Assembly (NCBI GenBank): GCA_026873275.1
Contig: JANTUC010000007.1
Location: forward strand, 2,232,001-2,296,000
Direction: 5' to 3'
From: Pseudopithomyces maydicus
Taxonomy: Eukaryota; Ascomycota; Dothideomycetes; Pleosporales; Didymosphaeriaceae
DNA: 64,000 nt
A program made the translations under genes and the position numbers. A model generated the notes under the pieces. It did not search any database, was not told the DNA's origin, and saw only the letters and a program-made list of their open reading frames with translations. Below, piece after piece: positions 12,015 through 23,206 of this stretch; the first letter of the stretch is position 1; the number at the start of each line of letters is the position of its first letter.

Positions 12015-12244
12015 CGGGAGGAGATGGAGGATGATGGTTGTAGATGGGGCGGAGATACGTACATACATACATACGGTGGGTACGGTGGGTACGGTGGGTA
12101 TGTAGTATGCTGAATGGGGGTAATGCACTGTACATATGGAGGTACCGTGCCGTCTCTTCTAGAAGCAGGCAGAAGGTTTCTACGGCGCAGATGATGGTGG
12201 AGGGGATGATCACGCAAGGGCATGGTAGCATCACAGCATGCAGT

Positions 12245-12343
12245 AGGAAGGTGCGAACGTGGGCAAAGTATGTGAGAAGGAAGGTGCAAACGTGGGCAAA
12301 CTATATCACAAGGAAGGTGCAAACGTGAGCAAAGTATGTTAGG
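12245..12343. repeat. Three tandem 33-bp units
   Basis: Units at 12245-12277, 12278-12310 and 12311-12343 all begin AGGAAGGTGC and contain AACGTG followed by GCAAA. Because 33 is a multiple of three, the minus strand reads an 11-residue repeat, but no gene context supports coding. Confidence 0.85.
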
Positions 12344-13351
12344 AGGTACGTGCATGGGACGAGAGCGTCGAGTGTTGGAAATACGCCAATGGCCACGGCC
12401 ATGCTGCGCCCGTCGCAGCCTCAGGCACGGCGGAGGGTGGGATGAGGCGCTGCTGCGGCTAGACTAGCTATAGGGACGGCACGTATACACATGAGTGTGC
12501 CTGGATCGGCTGGGATGGGGTGACAGGCGACGACATGCCAACGGGGCCCCGCGGAGGCGACGGGCAGGGTCGCGAGTGGCTCGATCGCGGCGATGCGGGG
12601 CGCCAGAAGGATGCGGGAGCGTTGGGAAACGTGCTCGTCGTTTGCGTGTGTCCCCTTTTTTATATATATATTTTTTTTATTTTTTTCGTCCCTCCTCGCG
12701 AGCACAAGGTTTGGATAGCATAGGTACGATGACGCAGGCCCCACGAAGGATCCAAGGGCCGTCATGCGACTACGGGAGCGCGCCGCCGAAGCGCCCCGGT
12801 GGAGCCATGGGGAGGGGACACGACAGGGTGCCCAGGGTGCCAGGCCGGGCGCCAGGGATAACCGCACCGCTCCGCTCGCGGGTGCCAGTGGACGAATGCG
12901 GCCGAGAGAAGGCTGCCGGGTATCGTCGATGGCGTTGTGCCAGAGGGCGAGGGACGGGGGGGGGCTCGAGGCGCACAGGGCAGAGGTGAGTGCTGGACTA
13001 CGAGTGCACTAATCGACGCCTCGGTGGCCACTGACTCTGCGCCGCCCTTATATCTATGCTGGCCTGCGCGCTCCGTCTGTCACTGCTGATCCTCGTGTGT
13101 GCCCTGCGCTTCCTGTACTGTACTTGCTGTGTGTAAACTCGTGGTCAAGCAGCCCCCCGGCCAGTGCACCGACGAACCCACCGCCGAAGAGACCGTCGTG
13201 CGCCCCCGACCCCAACCAAAACCAAACCAATCCAAACCGATCCAAACCTCACCGCGACCGCCGTCCTCGGCTCCTCGTACACAAAACACCCACCCACGCA
13301 CATATATACATAAATTCGCTTCCACTCGCCAACCCCAAAAGTGCGCGCGCC

Positions 13352-14915
13352 ATGGCCGTCGACGAGGCCGCCGACAAGCCCGCCGTGCTCATCATCGGCG
13401 GTTTGGGTGCGTCATCCGCCCCGATGCCCTTTCCCCCCACCCTTCCATTTACCCACTCACACCCCCGGCTGCTGCTGCTGCTGGGTGCTGCGTGCTGCGT
13501 GCCACTGCTCCTCGTGCTGACGCAAATCCACACCCGCAGGCTACACCGGACGCTTCCTCGCAAAGCACATCCACGACAACCAGCTCGCCTCGGAAATCCG
13601 CCTCGTCGACAAGCACCTGCCCGAGCTCGCGTGGCTGGCCCCCGAGTTCAAGGATGTGTGCACCCGCGAGCGCTTCGTGCAGGCGGATGCCTCGCGAGAG
13701 CGTGCGTCCCCCAAGCAAACAAAACATGCAATTCGCATGTCGCCGTCGGCGCGCCAGACCCGGCTAACACGCAGCAGAGTCGTTCCCCCGCATCTTCGAC
13801 CGCCCCAACGGGAAGCCGTTCGACTTTGTCTTCAACTGCGGGGGAAACCCGCTTCTCGCAGGAAGACGACGTCTACAAGCTGCGCACGTACGGGCTGTCC
13901 ATGGCCATGGGCGCCGAGGCTGCGCGCCGCGGCATCAAGGTCTTCGTCGAGAGCTCCACCGGCATGGTCTACAAGCCCGACTCGACGCCCCGCAAGGAAA
14001 CCGACAAGCTGAAGCCCTGGTCCAAGCTCGCAAAGTGGAAGTTGCAGGCTGAAGAGGACCTGGCGAAGATCCCGGGGCTCAATCTGCTGGTTTTCCGCAC
14101 CGCGCACGTGTACGGGCCGTATACGAGTAAGTTCCTGGGCACGGCGCTGTGCATGGCGAGGGTGTACCAGTCGCTGGGCAAGGAGATGAAGTGGCTGTGG
14201 AAAGAGGATTTGAGGACCAACACGGTGCATGTGGAGGATGTGGCGCGCGGGTTGTGGATGGGTGCCGAGTGGTTTGTGCAATCGAAGGCGGATTCGCCGC
14301 GGACGTTTAACCTGGTGGATCACGGGAATACCTGTAAGTTGGGGAGGGGTACCATGCCTACCGAAGGTGCTACCCGCTCACGTGTCCATCCGCTAACCTT
14401 CCACCTGCGCAGCCCAAGGCATAATGGCCAGACTCATGCACGAGGCTTTCAAGATCGAAACCGGATTCCACGGCACGCTGATCAACACTTTTGCCCGTAT
14501 GAATCTCGACCACGTTGTTGACGAGGTCAACGACGAGACGCTGGACCCCTGGGCCGATCTCCAGACACAGGCTGGGATAAGCAATTCTACGCCCTTGACG
14601 CCGTTTATGGAGAAGGAGTTATTGAGGGACACGGACTTGAGCTTGGACGGAGGGGAGTTTGAGAGGGTGGTGGGTTTTAGGTGAGTTTTATCCCCCTTTT
14701 TTTCCAATCTTCGTTTGGTGGATTTTTCTCTGTTTTGAGAAAAAGGGGATTGTTTGGTTGTTTGTTTGTGTGTTGGACAAGATGAAGATGAAGACGAAAG
14801 TGAGATGACAGGACACCCCAACTAACCAGCCCCCAGATACCAACACGAGACTCTTACCCTCGAGGAGGTAGAGCGCGTCATAGCGAGCTACAAGGCAATG
14901 GGATGGTGGCCTTGA
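13352..14915 (+). CDS. NAD-dependent epimerase/dehydratase family protein
   Basis: A short-chain (extended SDR) Rossmann protein of the NAD-dependent epimerase/dehydratase type; the substrate is unknown. Exons are 13352-13406, 13540-13701, 13778-14333, 14413-14680 and 14837-14915. The nucleotide-binding motif is split by intron 1 (VLIIGGLG|YTGRFLAKHI). DVYKLRTYGLSMAMGAEAA and ESSTGMVYKP (Ser/Thr plus Tyr of the active site region) follow, then FRTAHVYGPYT and a C-terminal TLEEVERVIASYKAMGWWP. The total is 1120 nt, one too many (or two too few). The break sits in the G run 13840-13844, where FNCGG must pass into ETRFSQEDD. Intron 2 ends in CAGCAG, so the acceptor can shift by three bases. Expected length is about 372 residues. 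It looks like a conserved cytosolic fungal protein. Confidence 0.85.
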
Positions 14916-15149
14916 CCCTGACCCTTGACCATGACAACCCCCTTTTTCTTGCCCTCTTCACTTCACGCTTGCGCGACGTTGCTCCAGTTCGCTCGGTGCA
15001 ACCAACGGGTGGATGTCCCATCCCATACCCTACCTACATACCCTGCACTATTATCTTTCCTCGTCCCACGCCACGCCACGTCGTTCTAGCATTCCCATCT
15101 TTCGATCTAAAGGCCCATGTACACACACGCATCTCGGATCGGATACATG

Positions 15150-15175
15150 CATGGATGGATGGATGGATGGATGGA
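15150..15175. repeat. (GGAT)n microsatellite
   Basis: Six tandem GGAT units, about 240 bases past the epimerase stop codon. Confidence 0.9.
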
Positions 15176-15355
15176 CCATGGGGGGAATGAATCGCCAGAA
15201 GGAAGGAAGGATGGATGGATGGACGGACGAACTAAGAACGCACCGCAAATTCTTTTTATTCTCTTCTCATTCTGATACCCCACGTACCGTTATTTAAAAC
15301 CCCTTGTCTCTTCTCGTCCGTCATCTCATCTCGTTTGGTGGGCTGTTCATAAGGA

Positions 15356-15391
15356 GGACGGAGATGGAGATGGAGATGGAGATGGAGATGG
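15356..15391. repeat. (GGAGAT)n repeat
   Basis: Tandem GGAGAT hexamers in the epimerase 3' flank. Confidence 0.85.
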
Positions 15392-16483
15392 AAAGAGGAG
15401 GGGAGGGAAATACGGTTGACGCTAGTTGATTGTATGTACTTGTGTATTTATTTATTTATTCATATACATTTATTCGGGAACGAATGGGTTGAGATGATAT
15501 GTCAGTATTTAGTGTTGCTGTGAGGGTACGTATGTATGTATCATTCATGCCAGAAGTAAGCATGTAGGGTTCGTATTGTATCTATGATTACGATTGTGAA
15601 TCGTGGACTGCGCTGTGGATTGTCAGTTGCATTCAAGTAGAATGTATTCCGTTTTTTTTATAAAAAAAATTGGCTGTAGCAATGACTCAAGGATCAGCTA
15701 AAGAAATAATCGGATAAATAGCTAGTAAGACAGTGATATCAATCACTATAGATAGACTTTAGGCTTCAATGTGCATGTGCATCTTCAACATGGTAGAGAT
15801 GGTTGATTTTGATTAATCATTCACCATATTCCTTTGAGATGCTTGTGGAAGTTACGTTGCTCTGCTTACTACTATTTATTAAGAAAAAACAAAATACAGC
15901 GACTTGTGTCAGATTACTATAAAGCACTCTAAGCCAGTCTATAGCGTAAGAATAGCAAGTCCTACCTACCCAGCTAGACTTTTATTTGAAAATTATTTTT
16001 CAAGATTTTATAATCACTCGTGCTGGCTAACACCAGCATATCCATTGTTCACTACTTCTAGCTTCCCCCGAAAATTTTTGTCGTTCGTGTGTCTGATTTA
16101 CAGCTATGAAATTCAGTAATTCTCCTCTTTATTTCCCCTAAAATCAATCATACGTGTCTGGCGCGGATCGCTTTTCTCCGCGCCTCTTCGCTGGTGCTAA
16201 ATGCAGCAAGTTATACCGGGATCATAAACTTGATACTTGTAAAACCAAGTACAAAATAATAAGAAGGTTCGATTGTTTAAATGATGAGGATGGAATCGGC
16301 GAAGAGAAATTACAAACATCTAGTCTTCTTACGCTTAATATTTGCGTCCGTGGGTTATCAAAATGTAATCACCTTTTAGCGGTCAAGCGCACAAGCGACG
16401 AGCAACTATTAAAAAAAGAAAAACCCTGTAAAGCGAGCATTATAAGAAGGCATGGCTGAATATGCCTTTTGCGACACTGTCTA

Positions 16484-17185
16484 GTGCGCCCGAAAGAGCA
16501 TACGCGCAGCTCATTACACGGAGACGCAGCTAGACAGGTCTCTGACATTCCGCTATCCGGACTTCAAGCTCTCGCGGCGAGATGGGCTGCGAATCGACAG
16601 CACGATTCAGGAGCTCCTGGATGATGGTCACATCACCAAAGACCCAGTCAGACAGAAGCAATGGCTAACCTGCGAGGTCATCAAAAGGCTTGTCGCAGCT
16701 GCGGCGTCAGACGCCGTTCAAAACGGCACCAGATCCTGGGATACGATGGTCGCTGGAGCATTCGCTCTAGTCATTCAGGGAGCATTCACCTGTCGATCTA
16801 GGGATTTTCGCAGATCCGCCCACTACAAGGGGAAAGAGTACCTGAAATGGGAGGAAATTGAGCTGGTCGCCATACAAGAGAATAGCATGATCAGACTCCG
16901 AATGCTAGTCACACTCTTCTGGAGAAAGAATCTCAAGTGAGTTCTTTTGCATACGCTCTTGGCATTACATGGACTGACTGCGCACTCAGACGTGACCACA
17001 GTCAGCCCGGCAAGATCGAGCTGGGACAGCTCGAGGATAGCGACAGCATTGTCGACCCACCAAAGCCGTGCCTCGAATACGCACTGCACATTGGTACCGT
17101 CGAGGAGATTTCTGGATTCTTTACTCGGGGCAGTATCAACTCATGGGTGGCATGCCTTCAGGGTATACATCATGTAAATAACTAG
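16484..17185 (+). pseudogene. Fragment resembling a fungal tyrosine-recombinase-like protein
   Basis: A stop-free frame runs from about 16484 to 16937, joins through a typical intron (GTGAGT donor, CTGAC branch, TCAG acceptor) to 16989-17185 and ends in TAG; together about 217 residues. No start codon fits well and an acceptor-like CTAG precedes it, so the 5' part is missing. The segment around FALVIQGAFTCRSRDFRRSA, then YKGKEYLKWEEIELV, resembles as I remember them fungal proteins with degenerate tyrosine-recombinase (Crypton- or DUF3435-like) cores. I see no complete R...HxxR...Y set. It is visibly richer in GC than the surrounding DNA. It is probably a relic of a mobile element gene; alternatively an unrelated hypothetical gene fragment. 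Confidence 0.4.
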
Positions 17186-17263
17186 CGTGGGTAAAATTCT
17201 TTATATTTCATGTGTGGTACGGATCGCCTTTCTCTACATCCCTCCGCTTGCGTTAGAGGTAGT

Positions 17264-17616
17264 GAGTCCTACCATGGTAGTCTTGCACTCCAAAATCATA
17301 ACATAAGCTCCTTTGAAGATGAGTTCACAGCTTTTTATCCACTATGCATTTTTATCCAGTCAGCTACTCCTTCCTGCTGCCGCTTTCTCTGAACATTAAA
17401 CAAAACAAAACAAAAAACAAGCTCCTTTGCATCAGTTGACATTCTTAGACCTTGGAGGTTGGTAACCACGTTCCGTAATAATGTCAATTGTCGTCAATAC
17501 TCTACGCCGTGCGTATGTGTAAAGTAAGGATCGCGCTTTATTACGACGAAGTAGGTTCACGAGCATAACAGTAGGTTCAAAAGAAACAGAAAGTCATACC
17601 AGGGTGGTCTTGCACT
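17264..17616. repeat. Pair of diverged direct repeats
   Basis: Segments 17264-17289 and 17592-17616 share AGTCnTACCAnGGTnGTCTT followed by GCACT. A GGATCGC-containing block precedes each copy (17220 and 17528) and a weaker match to that block lies at 16161. This suggests old copies of one repeat around the recombinase-like fragment. Confidence 0.5.
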
Positions 17617-18898
17617 TTAACCCATGAATTATATCAGCCCAGACTGCCCCATCTGTCGCTAAAGTTACACAACTGTGTCTCTAAAAAACTGATTGCAAAG
17701 AAATAGGTCTTGAATCCAGCTAGATAGAACTTACCACTCTATCGCGCTGCTGTATACTTCCCAATTTCAGTAGCCTGATAGAACTCGCTAGCTTTCGTAT
17801 ACATAACGTGATAGGAAGAAACACGGTCCACACTGTTCAAAATAGATTTCTAAAAATTTGATTCAGCTTGATCTAGTCCACCATCTACATCCTCAGCTAC
17901 GCGTCATCGAGCCTTCTATTGGGCATCTAATGGGACTGGTCAGGCATCGTCCTCCAAAGACGCCAGGTACCTTACCAGACATTGCGCACTGGATCATGAA
18001 CAAACCGTGACATCGGCTATCCGCTGCTCAGCGTCACTCTTTCCTACTGCAACGTTGAAGGTATAAAATAAAATAGTCTTTTATTAAAAGGCTTCTTCAC
18101 AGTATTAGGAAATGAGTTCTCTATTATTTCCTCTAGGTCTTTAAGTGCTTAAGCACCCTTTTATATATTCTATTTTAAATACTGTACTAGCAGTATATTC
18201 CCAGCATCAGTTTTTTAGGTGATGGATAGGTCTCTGGAAACGGTTTTAAATCTTTAATGCGAGTAATCGTTCGTTCAACGGGCTTTTTATTAATGGCTGC
18301 GTGTTGTTTACATGCTTAGCCGAGAAGGGATTGTGGTATCTTGATATTTGTGTCTGCAAGGTTATCTTCCCAAATCTCAAAGAGATAGAAATACCTATTG
18401 TTTCTGTCTTTGCCCTTGGCTTTTCCGTTATGGTCGTCCGAATACTTTCCAAGGTTGGCGGCTCCTCAGCTGACCCACCCTGAGATGTTGACCGCCAACC
18501 TGTCCAAAAACTTATTTTGGGCGATGTCAATGCATGGATTGTAAACAAGGTCATCTGCTGTGCCTTCTTTGTATCCCTGCTCACGTTCGTCATTAGCATT
18601 ATTCTTGGTGACTGGGTTGGCCTTACTGGCTGCGAGGAAGCCGAATGGAGATGCGATAAAGTTTGAATCAAAGTGAATCAATAGAAAATAGTTAGTTGCA
18701 GGACTGTCCGTTAGACACGCTTTTATTGAGACATTGCGTTTGTGGAAGCTTTTGCTAATGCAGACGTAGAGCCACTACTGGAAGATCCGTGACCCTGCAG
18801 TACGATAACAACACCTCACCGCGTCAACATTGAAGCCACCAGTAACGACAACGCAATTAATTCAGCTTACGTCGCGTCCATCATTCTGACCCGTCGAT

Positions 18899-18940
18899 GT
18901 GGTTTTCAATTAACGTCGTAAGGACCTGTACAGGTTATGC
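18899..18940 (+). repeat. Dispersed palindromic repeat, copy 1
   Basis: This copy carries GGTTTTCAATTAACGTCGTA followed by AGGACCTGTACAGGTTATGC. It differs from the reverse complement of the copy at 45187-45243 by two transitions over about 40 bases. The core ACCTGTACAGGT is a perfect palindrome. Confidence 0.8.
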
Positions 18941-19211
18941 GTACTGCAGAGCATCAAACATGTGGCACATGACTCACGATCGACACCCATCAACTCCAAG
19001 TCAAGTCTGCGCACCGACAGATACGATGAACAGCGCGAGCCAGCCGCAATTCAGCTGAAAAGCGACTTGCATTACGTTTTGAGCAGCCGGTACGCACGCG
19101 CCACCAGATAGACTAAGGCGTCCAAGGTAGGATTGGTAGTAGCGGCTGTCGTCGCTAAAATTATCTAGAACTCGGGTAATCATTGGTTTACGCCCCGTAA
19201 CACTTATCAGG

Positions 19212-19219
19212 TATAAATA
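19212..19219 (+). promoter_or_regulatory. TATA box of F-box gene
   Basis: TATAAATA about 126-133 bases upstream of the ATG at 19345. Confidence 0.45.
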
Positions 19220-19344
19220 TTTGTATGGGTTCGCCTGATCCAAGACCCTAACTATCATCGCACATTCAACCAACCCGCAACAACATACCAACATCGCAGC
19301 TTGATTTACCCACGCTGTATAGCGCGCACGAGAAACTTGAACCG

Positions 19345-20748
19345 ATGGAACAGGAGACGGACATTCAACTCCTAAGTCTTGCACCAGAGTTGATAGAGCT
19401 AGTCATTAAGCAAATTGAAAAGAAGAAGGACCTGGCTAACACCCGGCTGGCTTGTAAGACGTTGGAAAAGCACGCCTCCAAGGAGCTGTTTAAAGAGGTG
19501 CATGTTTCACTGCGGAAGAAGGATCAAGATGATTGGAACAGTATCACACAGGATGACTTCTTCCGACGGCTCCCACGTCATTTGACCATTGAGACGAATC
19601 CAGAATTTTCACTCAAGGAGGATGGAAGCTATGAAGACTGCGATGACAGGCGAGAAAGATTGATACCGGTCTTTAAAGAAATCCTCAACGCAATGTCAAA
19701 CCTGCCCAACCTCGAATCTGTGGAAATTCTTTTTGATGAAGAATGCCATGGGAGTGGATATATTCCAGATTGGATCAGGGACGTGGACGAAGATAGGCAT
19801 TGGCGTAATGATATACTATATGCGATCTTCGGCGCCATAGAAAATCGGTTAGCGAGCGATAAGAACAGAAAGATCCACAGGCTCACCATAAACCATCTCC
19901 AGAACGACCCTCTCGATTTAAACTCTACCGATCTCTTCAGCCGAGTCATGAGTCATGTACAGGAGCTCCATATCGCTTTCATAGTGGAGTTTTTAGACCT
20001 CGACACCAGTGAGCATATTCATGGAGACGATGAGTTGGAGACATTTCCACCATACTTTTGCAGGGAGTGGTTAGCACCTGTCTCAGCAAACTTGAGAGCG
20101 CTTTCTATTTATGCCACGAAAGATAACTGGGGCCCTTTTCCTGGCCGTTTTGAGTTTCGCGACAGCCCCTTCCCTAATTTGGAGAAACTAGCTTTAGGGA
20201 ACTATACGCTTGCGCATGATTACGATCTTGATTGGATTCTTGCTATCAAGTCGTTGAAACAGCTTATCATGCATGACTGCATGATAGTTTCATTGATCAA
20301 CATCCCCCCAGTACTCATGGAGATGTGGAATATCCAAAGCCAAGATTGGACGAAATTTACAGCTACCAAGTATGGTAATGATGAGGAGTTCACTTGTTTT
20401 GAGTACGATGGAAAATGGAGCCAATACTGGGACCGCATTGGGGAAAATCTACCAAACTTGCTCGATTTCCAGTTCGACTGTGGTTATTGCACAAGTCATC
20501 GGTTTGGTTACAGACACCGTGAGCTCTGCGATGACGATGTATGTGTGGACAGGTATATCAAATACGACCAAACTTGCATTCGCCAATCGCCTTTTTGTGT
20601 ATGGGAGGGAGAGGACGAATATGGGTCATGGTTTCGAGAAGGGATTCTGATAAACAAGCCTGAAGAGAACTTGGAATCAGATAAAGAGAGCATGGATAGA
20701 CTTCTAGAAACAATCAAGAAGCGCAGATCCTTAAAAATATTTAAGTAA
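19345..20748 (+). CDS. F-box domain protein
   Basis: An intronless gene of 467 residues. Residues 9 to about 52 (LLSLAPELIELVIKQIEKKK, then DLANTRLACKTLEKHASKEL) fit an F-box, the Skp1-binding module of SCF ubiquitin ligases. The rest is leucine-patterned and acidic, as in fungal F-box proteins with degenerate LRR-like C-termini (VMSHVQELHIAF, LRALSIYATKDNW, FPNLEKLALG, LIMHDCMI). The substrate is unknown. The first ATG after the TATA box was used. Such genes multiply quickly in filamentous fungi, and this one sits alone in an AT-rich accessory block. Membership in the F-box family is fairly sure; a specific role cannot be given. Confidence 0.8.
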   Translation: MEQETDIQLLSLAPELIELVIKQIEKKKDLANTRLACKTLEKHASKELFKEVHVSLRKKDQDDWNSITQDDFFRRLPRHLTIETNPEFSLKEDGSYEDCDDRRERLIPVFKEILNAMSNLPNLESVEILFDEECHGSGYIPDWIRDVDEDRHWRNDILYAIFGAIENRLASDKNRKIHRLTINHLQNDPLDLNSTDLFSRVMSHVQELHIAFIVEFLDLDTSEHIHGDDELETFPPYFCREWLAPVSANLRALSIYATKDNWGPFPGRFEFRDSPFPNLEKLALGNYTLAHDYDLDWILAIKSLKQLIMHDCMIVSLINIPPVLMEMWNIQSQDWTKFTATKYGNDEEFTCFEYDGKWSQYWDRIGENLPNLLDFQFDCGYCTSHRFGYRHRELCDDDVCVDRYIKYDQTCIRQSPFCVWEGEDEYGSWFREGILINKPEENLESDKESMDRLLETIKKRRSLKIFK

Positions 20749-22045
20749 TTCATCCAAGATCCTTATAATCTCCAACAGCTTTAGATCATATGGCTGTTGA
20801 CTCGAAAGACCGACCACTGTGAAGCCAGCTATCTGTGATATACTCAAGGCTCAGGGAGAATCAGAATCATCATGGTCCGCACATTTAAAGCTAATAGAAG
20901 TAGGAGTTCATTGCTCTGTATGGAAGATCCGACATAGCAGAGTCGAAAATTGACTATGGGACGAGTCGAAGAAACTACAGGTAGCAGGAGATAGGAGCAT
21001 CGGTGCGGCAGGCCTTGATCTCGCCGAAACTGTCCGTGCCTTCCTTCGAGAAAAGAAGGGCCAGAATGCTGGCAACAACATTGAAGTGAAAGCTCCATGT
21101 CTATATTTTACAATTACATAATCTAGTATTCAATTGACACATACAAATGATGTTCTATGTAGGATAGCACACTAGCTTGGGAAAACGTGAATTTAATGCG
21201 TCTTAGCCGACTTTGAACCTGCGCGTTGAGCCTCTAAGACTGAAAAGTCATTTACACGTGGGCACTTGGGCAAGCTAAAAGTCACGTGCATTTTTTAACT
21301 TGGGGATGGGCACCTGATCTCCTGCGCCTGGACAAGCCCTGGGCCTAGATGTATCTCAAGTAGTATTACCGGTAAATCAGTACTCCCTTTCTGTTTCCCA
21401 GTCAAACTCTGAAGTCGGAACCCACCAACAGGTGACAACTATGCACAAAACCAAGGCTTCAGGTGATCCTTGAAACAGAACTAGCGAGGTCTAGACCCCA
21501 TTGCACCAAGGCGCGCGTACCTACATAAATCCCCCATCTCATGCCACCATCTCTAGATATACGAAGCTCAGCTCTATACAAAGCTTAACCTGCTACAAGA
21601 TCAGTTAGACTAGCGGGTGCATGAGTGGGGCAGCATAAAACTAGAGACATGTGGGCCAATAGCCTCGCAATACACCGCGCGTGCAGCAGGAATACGTCAT
21701 AAATGTCGCGGTGCCCCTCACTGAAGTCACCCAAGCTAGTATAGATAGGCGAGAGCTCAGCTAGGTAGGGTACATCACCTACCAGCACTGCCGTCCGCCT
21801 TCTCCACCCATTCCACGTACGAGTATATATATTCGAGACATACAATTTATACCTGCGAGAAAATCCATTGCATTTGAAAAGGTACGTTAATATCATGTTC
21901 CTCTCGTTCATTCACACCAGCGCATCTCCCCGCACTACGCCGCATACCCCACCATTCACACCCAATTCACCATCCACCACCTTCCTCAATTGACCTCCTT
22001 CATCCATCCATACACGTACTAATCCCGTACCAACAGTAATCCACA
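20749..22045. other. Intergenic, no gene seen
   Basis: Mixed-composition DNA with no frame resembling a known family. The last few hundred bases, pyrimidine- and CA-rich near 21900-22040, should be the 5' UTR and promoter of the glycine-rich gene at 22046. Confidence 0.55.
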
Positions 22046-23206
22046 ATGGCGTCCAACGATTACTACAACGACTCCGATCGCCGGGAGGGATACGGCGGTG
22101 GACGCGAGGAATACGGCGAGCGCCGCGGTGAAGGGTACGGAGAAGAGAGAAGACACGGTGGAGGCCGTGACGAATACAACGATCGCCCGAGCGGAGGAGG
22201 ATATGGAGGAAGTGGAGGCCGTGACGACAACGACCGTCCCAGCGGAGGCTACGGCGGAAGCGGTGGCAGAGATGACTACAATGACCGTCCCAGCGGAGGA
22301 TATGGTGGCAGCGGTGGCCGTAATGACAGTGACCGCCCGAGTGGAGGCTATGGTGGAAGCGGTGGTGGAAGCGGTGGTCGTGACGACTACAACGACCGCC
22401 CAAGTGGAGGCCGCAACGACTACAATGATCGCCCAAGCGGGGGCTACGGCGGAAGCGGCCGCGAGGATAACGATCGCCCAAGCGGAGGCTATGGAGGAAG
22501 CGGCGGCCGCGACGACTACAATGACCGTCCCAGCGGAGGATATGGTGGCCGCAATGACAACGACCGGCCCAGCGGTGGGTATGGAGGCAGCGGAGGAAGT
22601 TACGGCGACCAGCAACAGCACTCCAGCAGCGGCTATGGCAGCCAACAGCACCACTCCAGCGGTACCTCCTATGGCGGCGGTGGCCTCGCCTCAGACGACT
22701 ACTCCGGCGCCGCCCAGCACGCCCAGTCGCACGCCGGATCCTCAGGCGACTCTGATCTCTTCAGCTCCGCGCTCGGCCTCCTCGGCGGCAAGAAGTCGAA
22801 GCTTCAAGAGGAGGACCTCGACGAGGACGACGCCGTCAAGCAGCACCAGAAGCTGTACGGTGGCCAGGACCACGGCGAGCAGGCGTCGTCCGGGAACGTT
22901 GGCACGGCCGCGGCGATGCAGGCGTTGAAGATGTTCACGGGCGGCAAGGAGGAGCATGCTCAGGGCGGGCAGAACAAGTTCATTGGCATGGCCATGGCGC
23001 AGGCGGCGCAGCTGTTCGATCAGCAGAGTAGCCAGGGGAAGACGCAGAGTGGGGCTACGAAGCAGGATGCTGTTGCGCAGGCGGCGCAGATGGCGCTCAA
23101 GTTTTACATGAAGAGCGAGATGGGTGGTGGGGGTGCGAGTGGAGGGGGTTCCTCCGGTGGGGGTGTGGGAGGGTTGATGAATCTGGCGAGTAAATTTTTG
23201 AAGTAG
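22046..23206 (+). CDS. Glycine-rich repeat protein, beta-flanking-protein type
   Basis: An intronless gene of 386 residues. Residues about 20-195 are an array of units such as RDDYNDRPSGGYGGSGG, with variants NDNDRPSGG and NDYNDRPSGG. The C-terminal 150 residues are conserved in a fungal family often annotated as 'beta-flanking protein': DSDLFSSALGLLG, DDAVKQHQKLYGG, GTAAAMQALKMFTGG, KFIGMAMAQAAQLFDQQSSQ and AQMALKFYMKSEMGG. A glycine linker and GLMNLASKFLK end the protein. The molecular role is not known to me; the low-complexity arm suggests a disordered, possibly condensate-forming or stress-related protein. The gene is GC-richer than its flanks, as expected from its Gly/Asp/Arg/Ser codons. 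Confidence 0.85.
   Translation: MASNDYYNDSDRREGYGGGREEYGERRGEGYGEERRHGGGRDEYNDRPSGGGYGGSGGRDDNDRPSGGYGGSGGRDDYNDRPSGGYGGSGGRNDSDRPSGGYGGSGGGSGGRDDYNDRPSGGRNDYNDRPSGGYGGSGREDNDRPSGGYGGSGGRDDYNDRPSGGYGGRNDNDRPSGGYGGSGGSYGDQQQHSSSGYGSQQHHSSGTSYGGGGLASDDYSGAAQHAQSHAGSSGDSDLFSSALGLLGGKKSKLQEEDLDEDDAVKQHQKLYGGQDHGEQASSGNVGTAAAMQALKMFTGGKEEHAQGGQNKFIGMAMAQAAQLFDQQSSQGKTQSGATKQDAVAQAAQMALKFYMKSEMGGGGASGGGSSGGGVGGLMNLASKFLK
22200..22600 (+). repeat. Coding minisatellite (DRPSGGYGGSGG units)
   Basis: Variable tandem units inside the glycine-rich gene, about 30-60 bases long each. Most differences are synonymous third-position changes between GAY/CGN/GGN codons. Confidence 0.8.

Larger units (their letters stand above)
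10198..13351. other. Long microsatellite-rich intergenic region
   Basis: More than 3 kb without a supportable gene. It holds GA, TA, GTAT/GTAC, GGAT and GGAA repeat tracts, an imperfect duplication (11095-11310) and a triple 33-bp repeat (12245-12343). Long open frames on both strands read as simple repeats (Thr/Tyr/Ile/His/Pro-rich) and are treated as artefacts. The last 250 bases should be the promoter and 5' UTR of the epimerase. Confidence 0.6.
14916..16483. other. Intergenic, GC-rich to AT-rich transition
   Basis: The 3' flank of the epimerase contains GGAT (15150-15175) and GGAGAT (15356-15391) repeats. From about 15.65 kb the base composition drops to clearly AT-rich. No supportable gene. 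Confidence 0.6.
17186..19344. other. AT-rich intergenic region with repeat debris
   Basis: No supportable gene. It contains the repeats near 17.2-17.6 kb and one copy of the palindromic dispersed repeat at 18899-18940. The last 150 bases form the promoter of the F-box gene. Confidence 0.55.

Noticed and set aside
10839..12355. Several long frames of 70-230 codons
   Set aside because: Driven by TATG, GGAT, GGAA and 33-bp repeats, overlapping on both strands.
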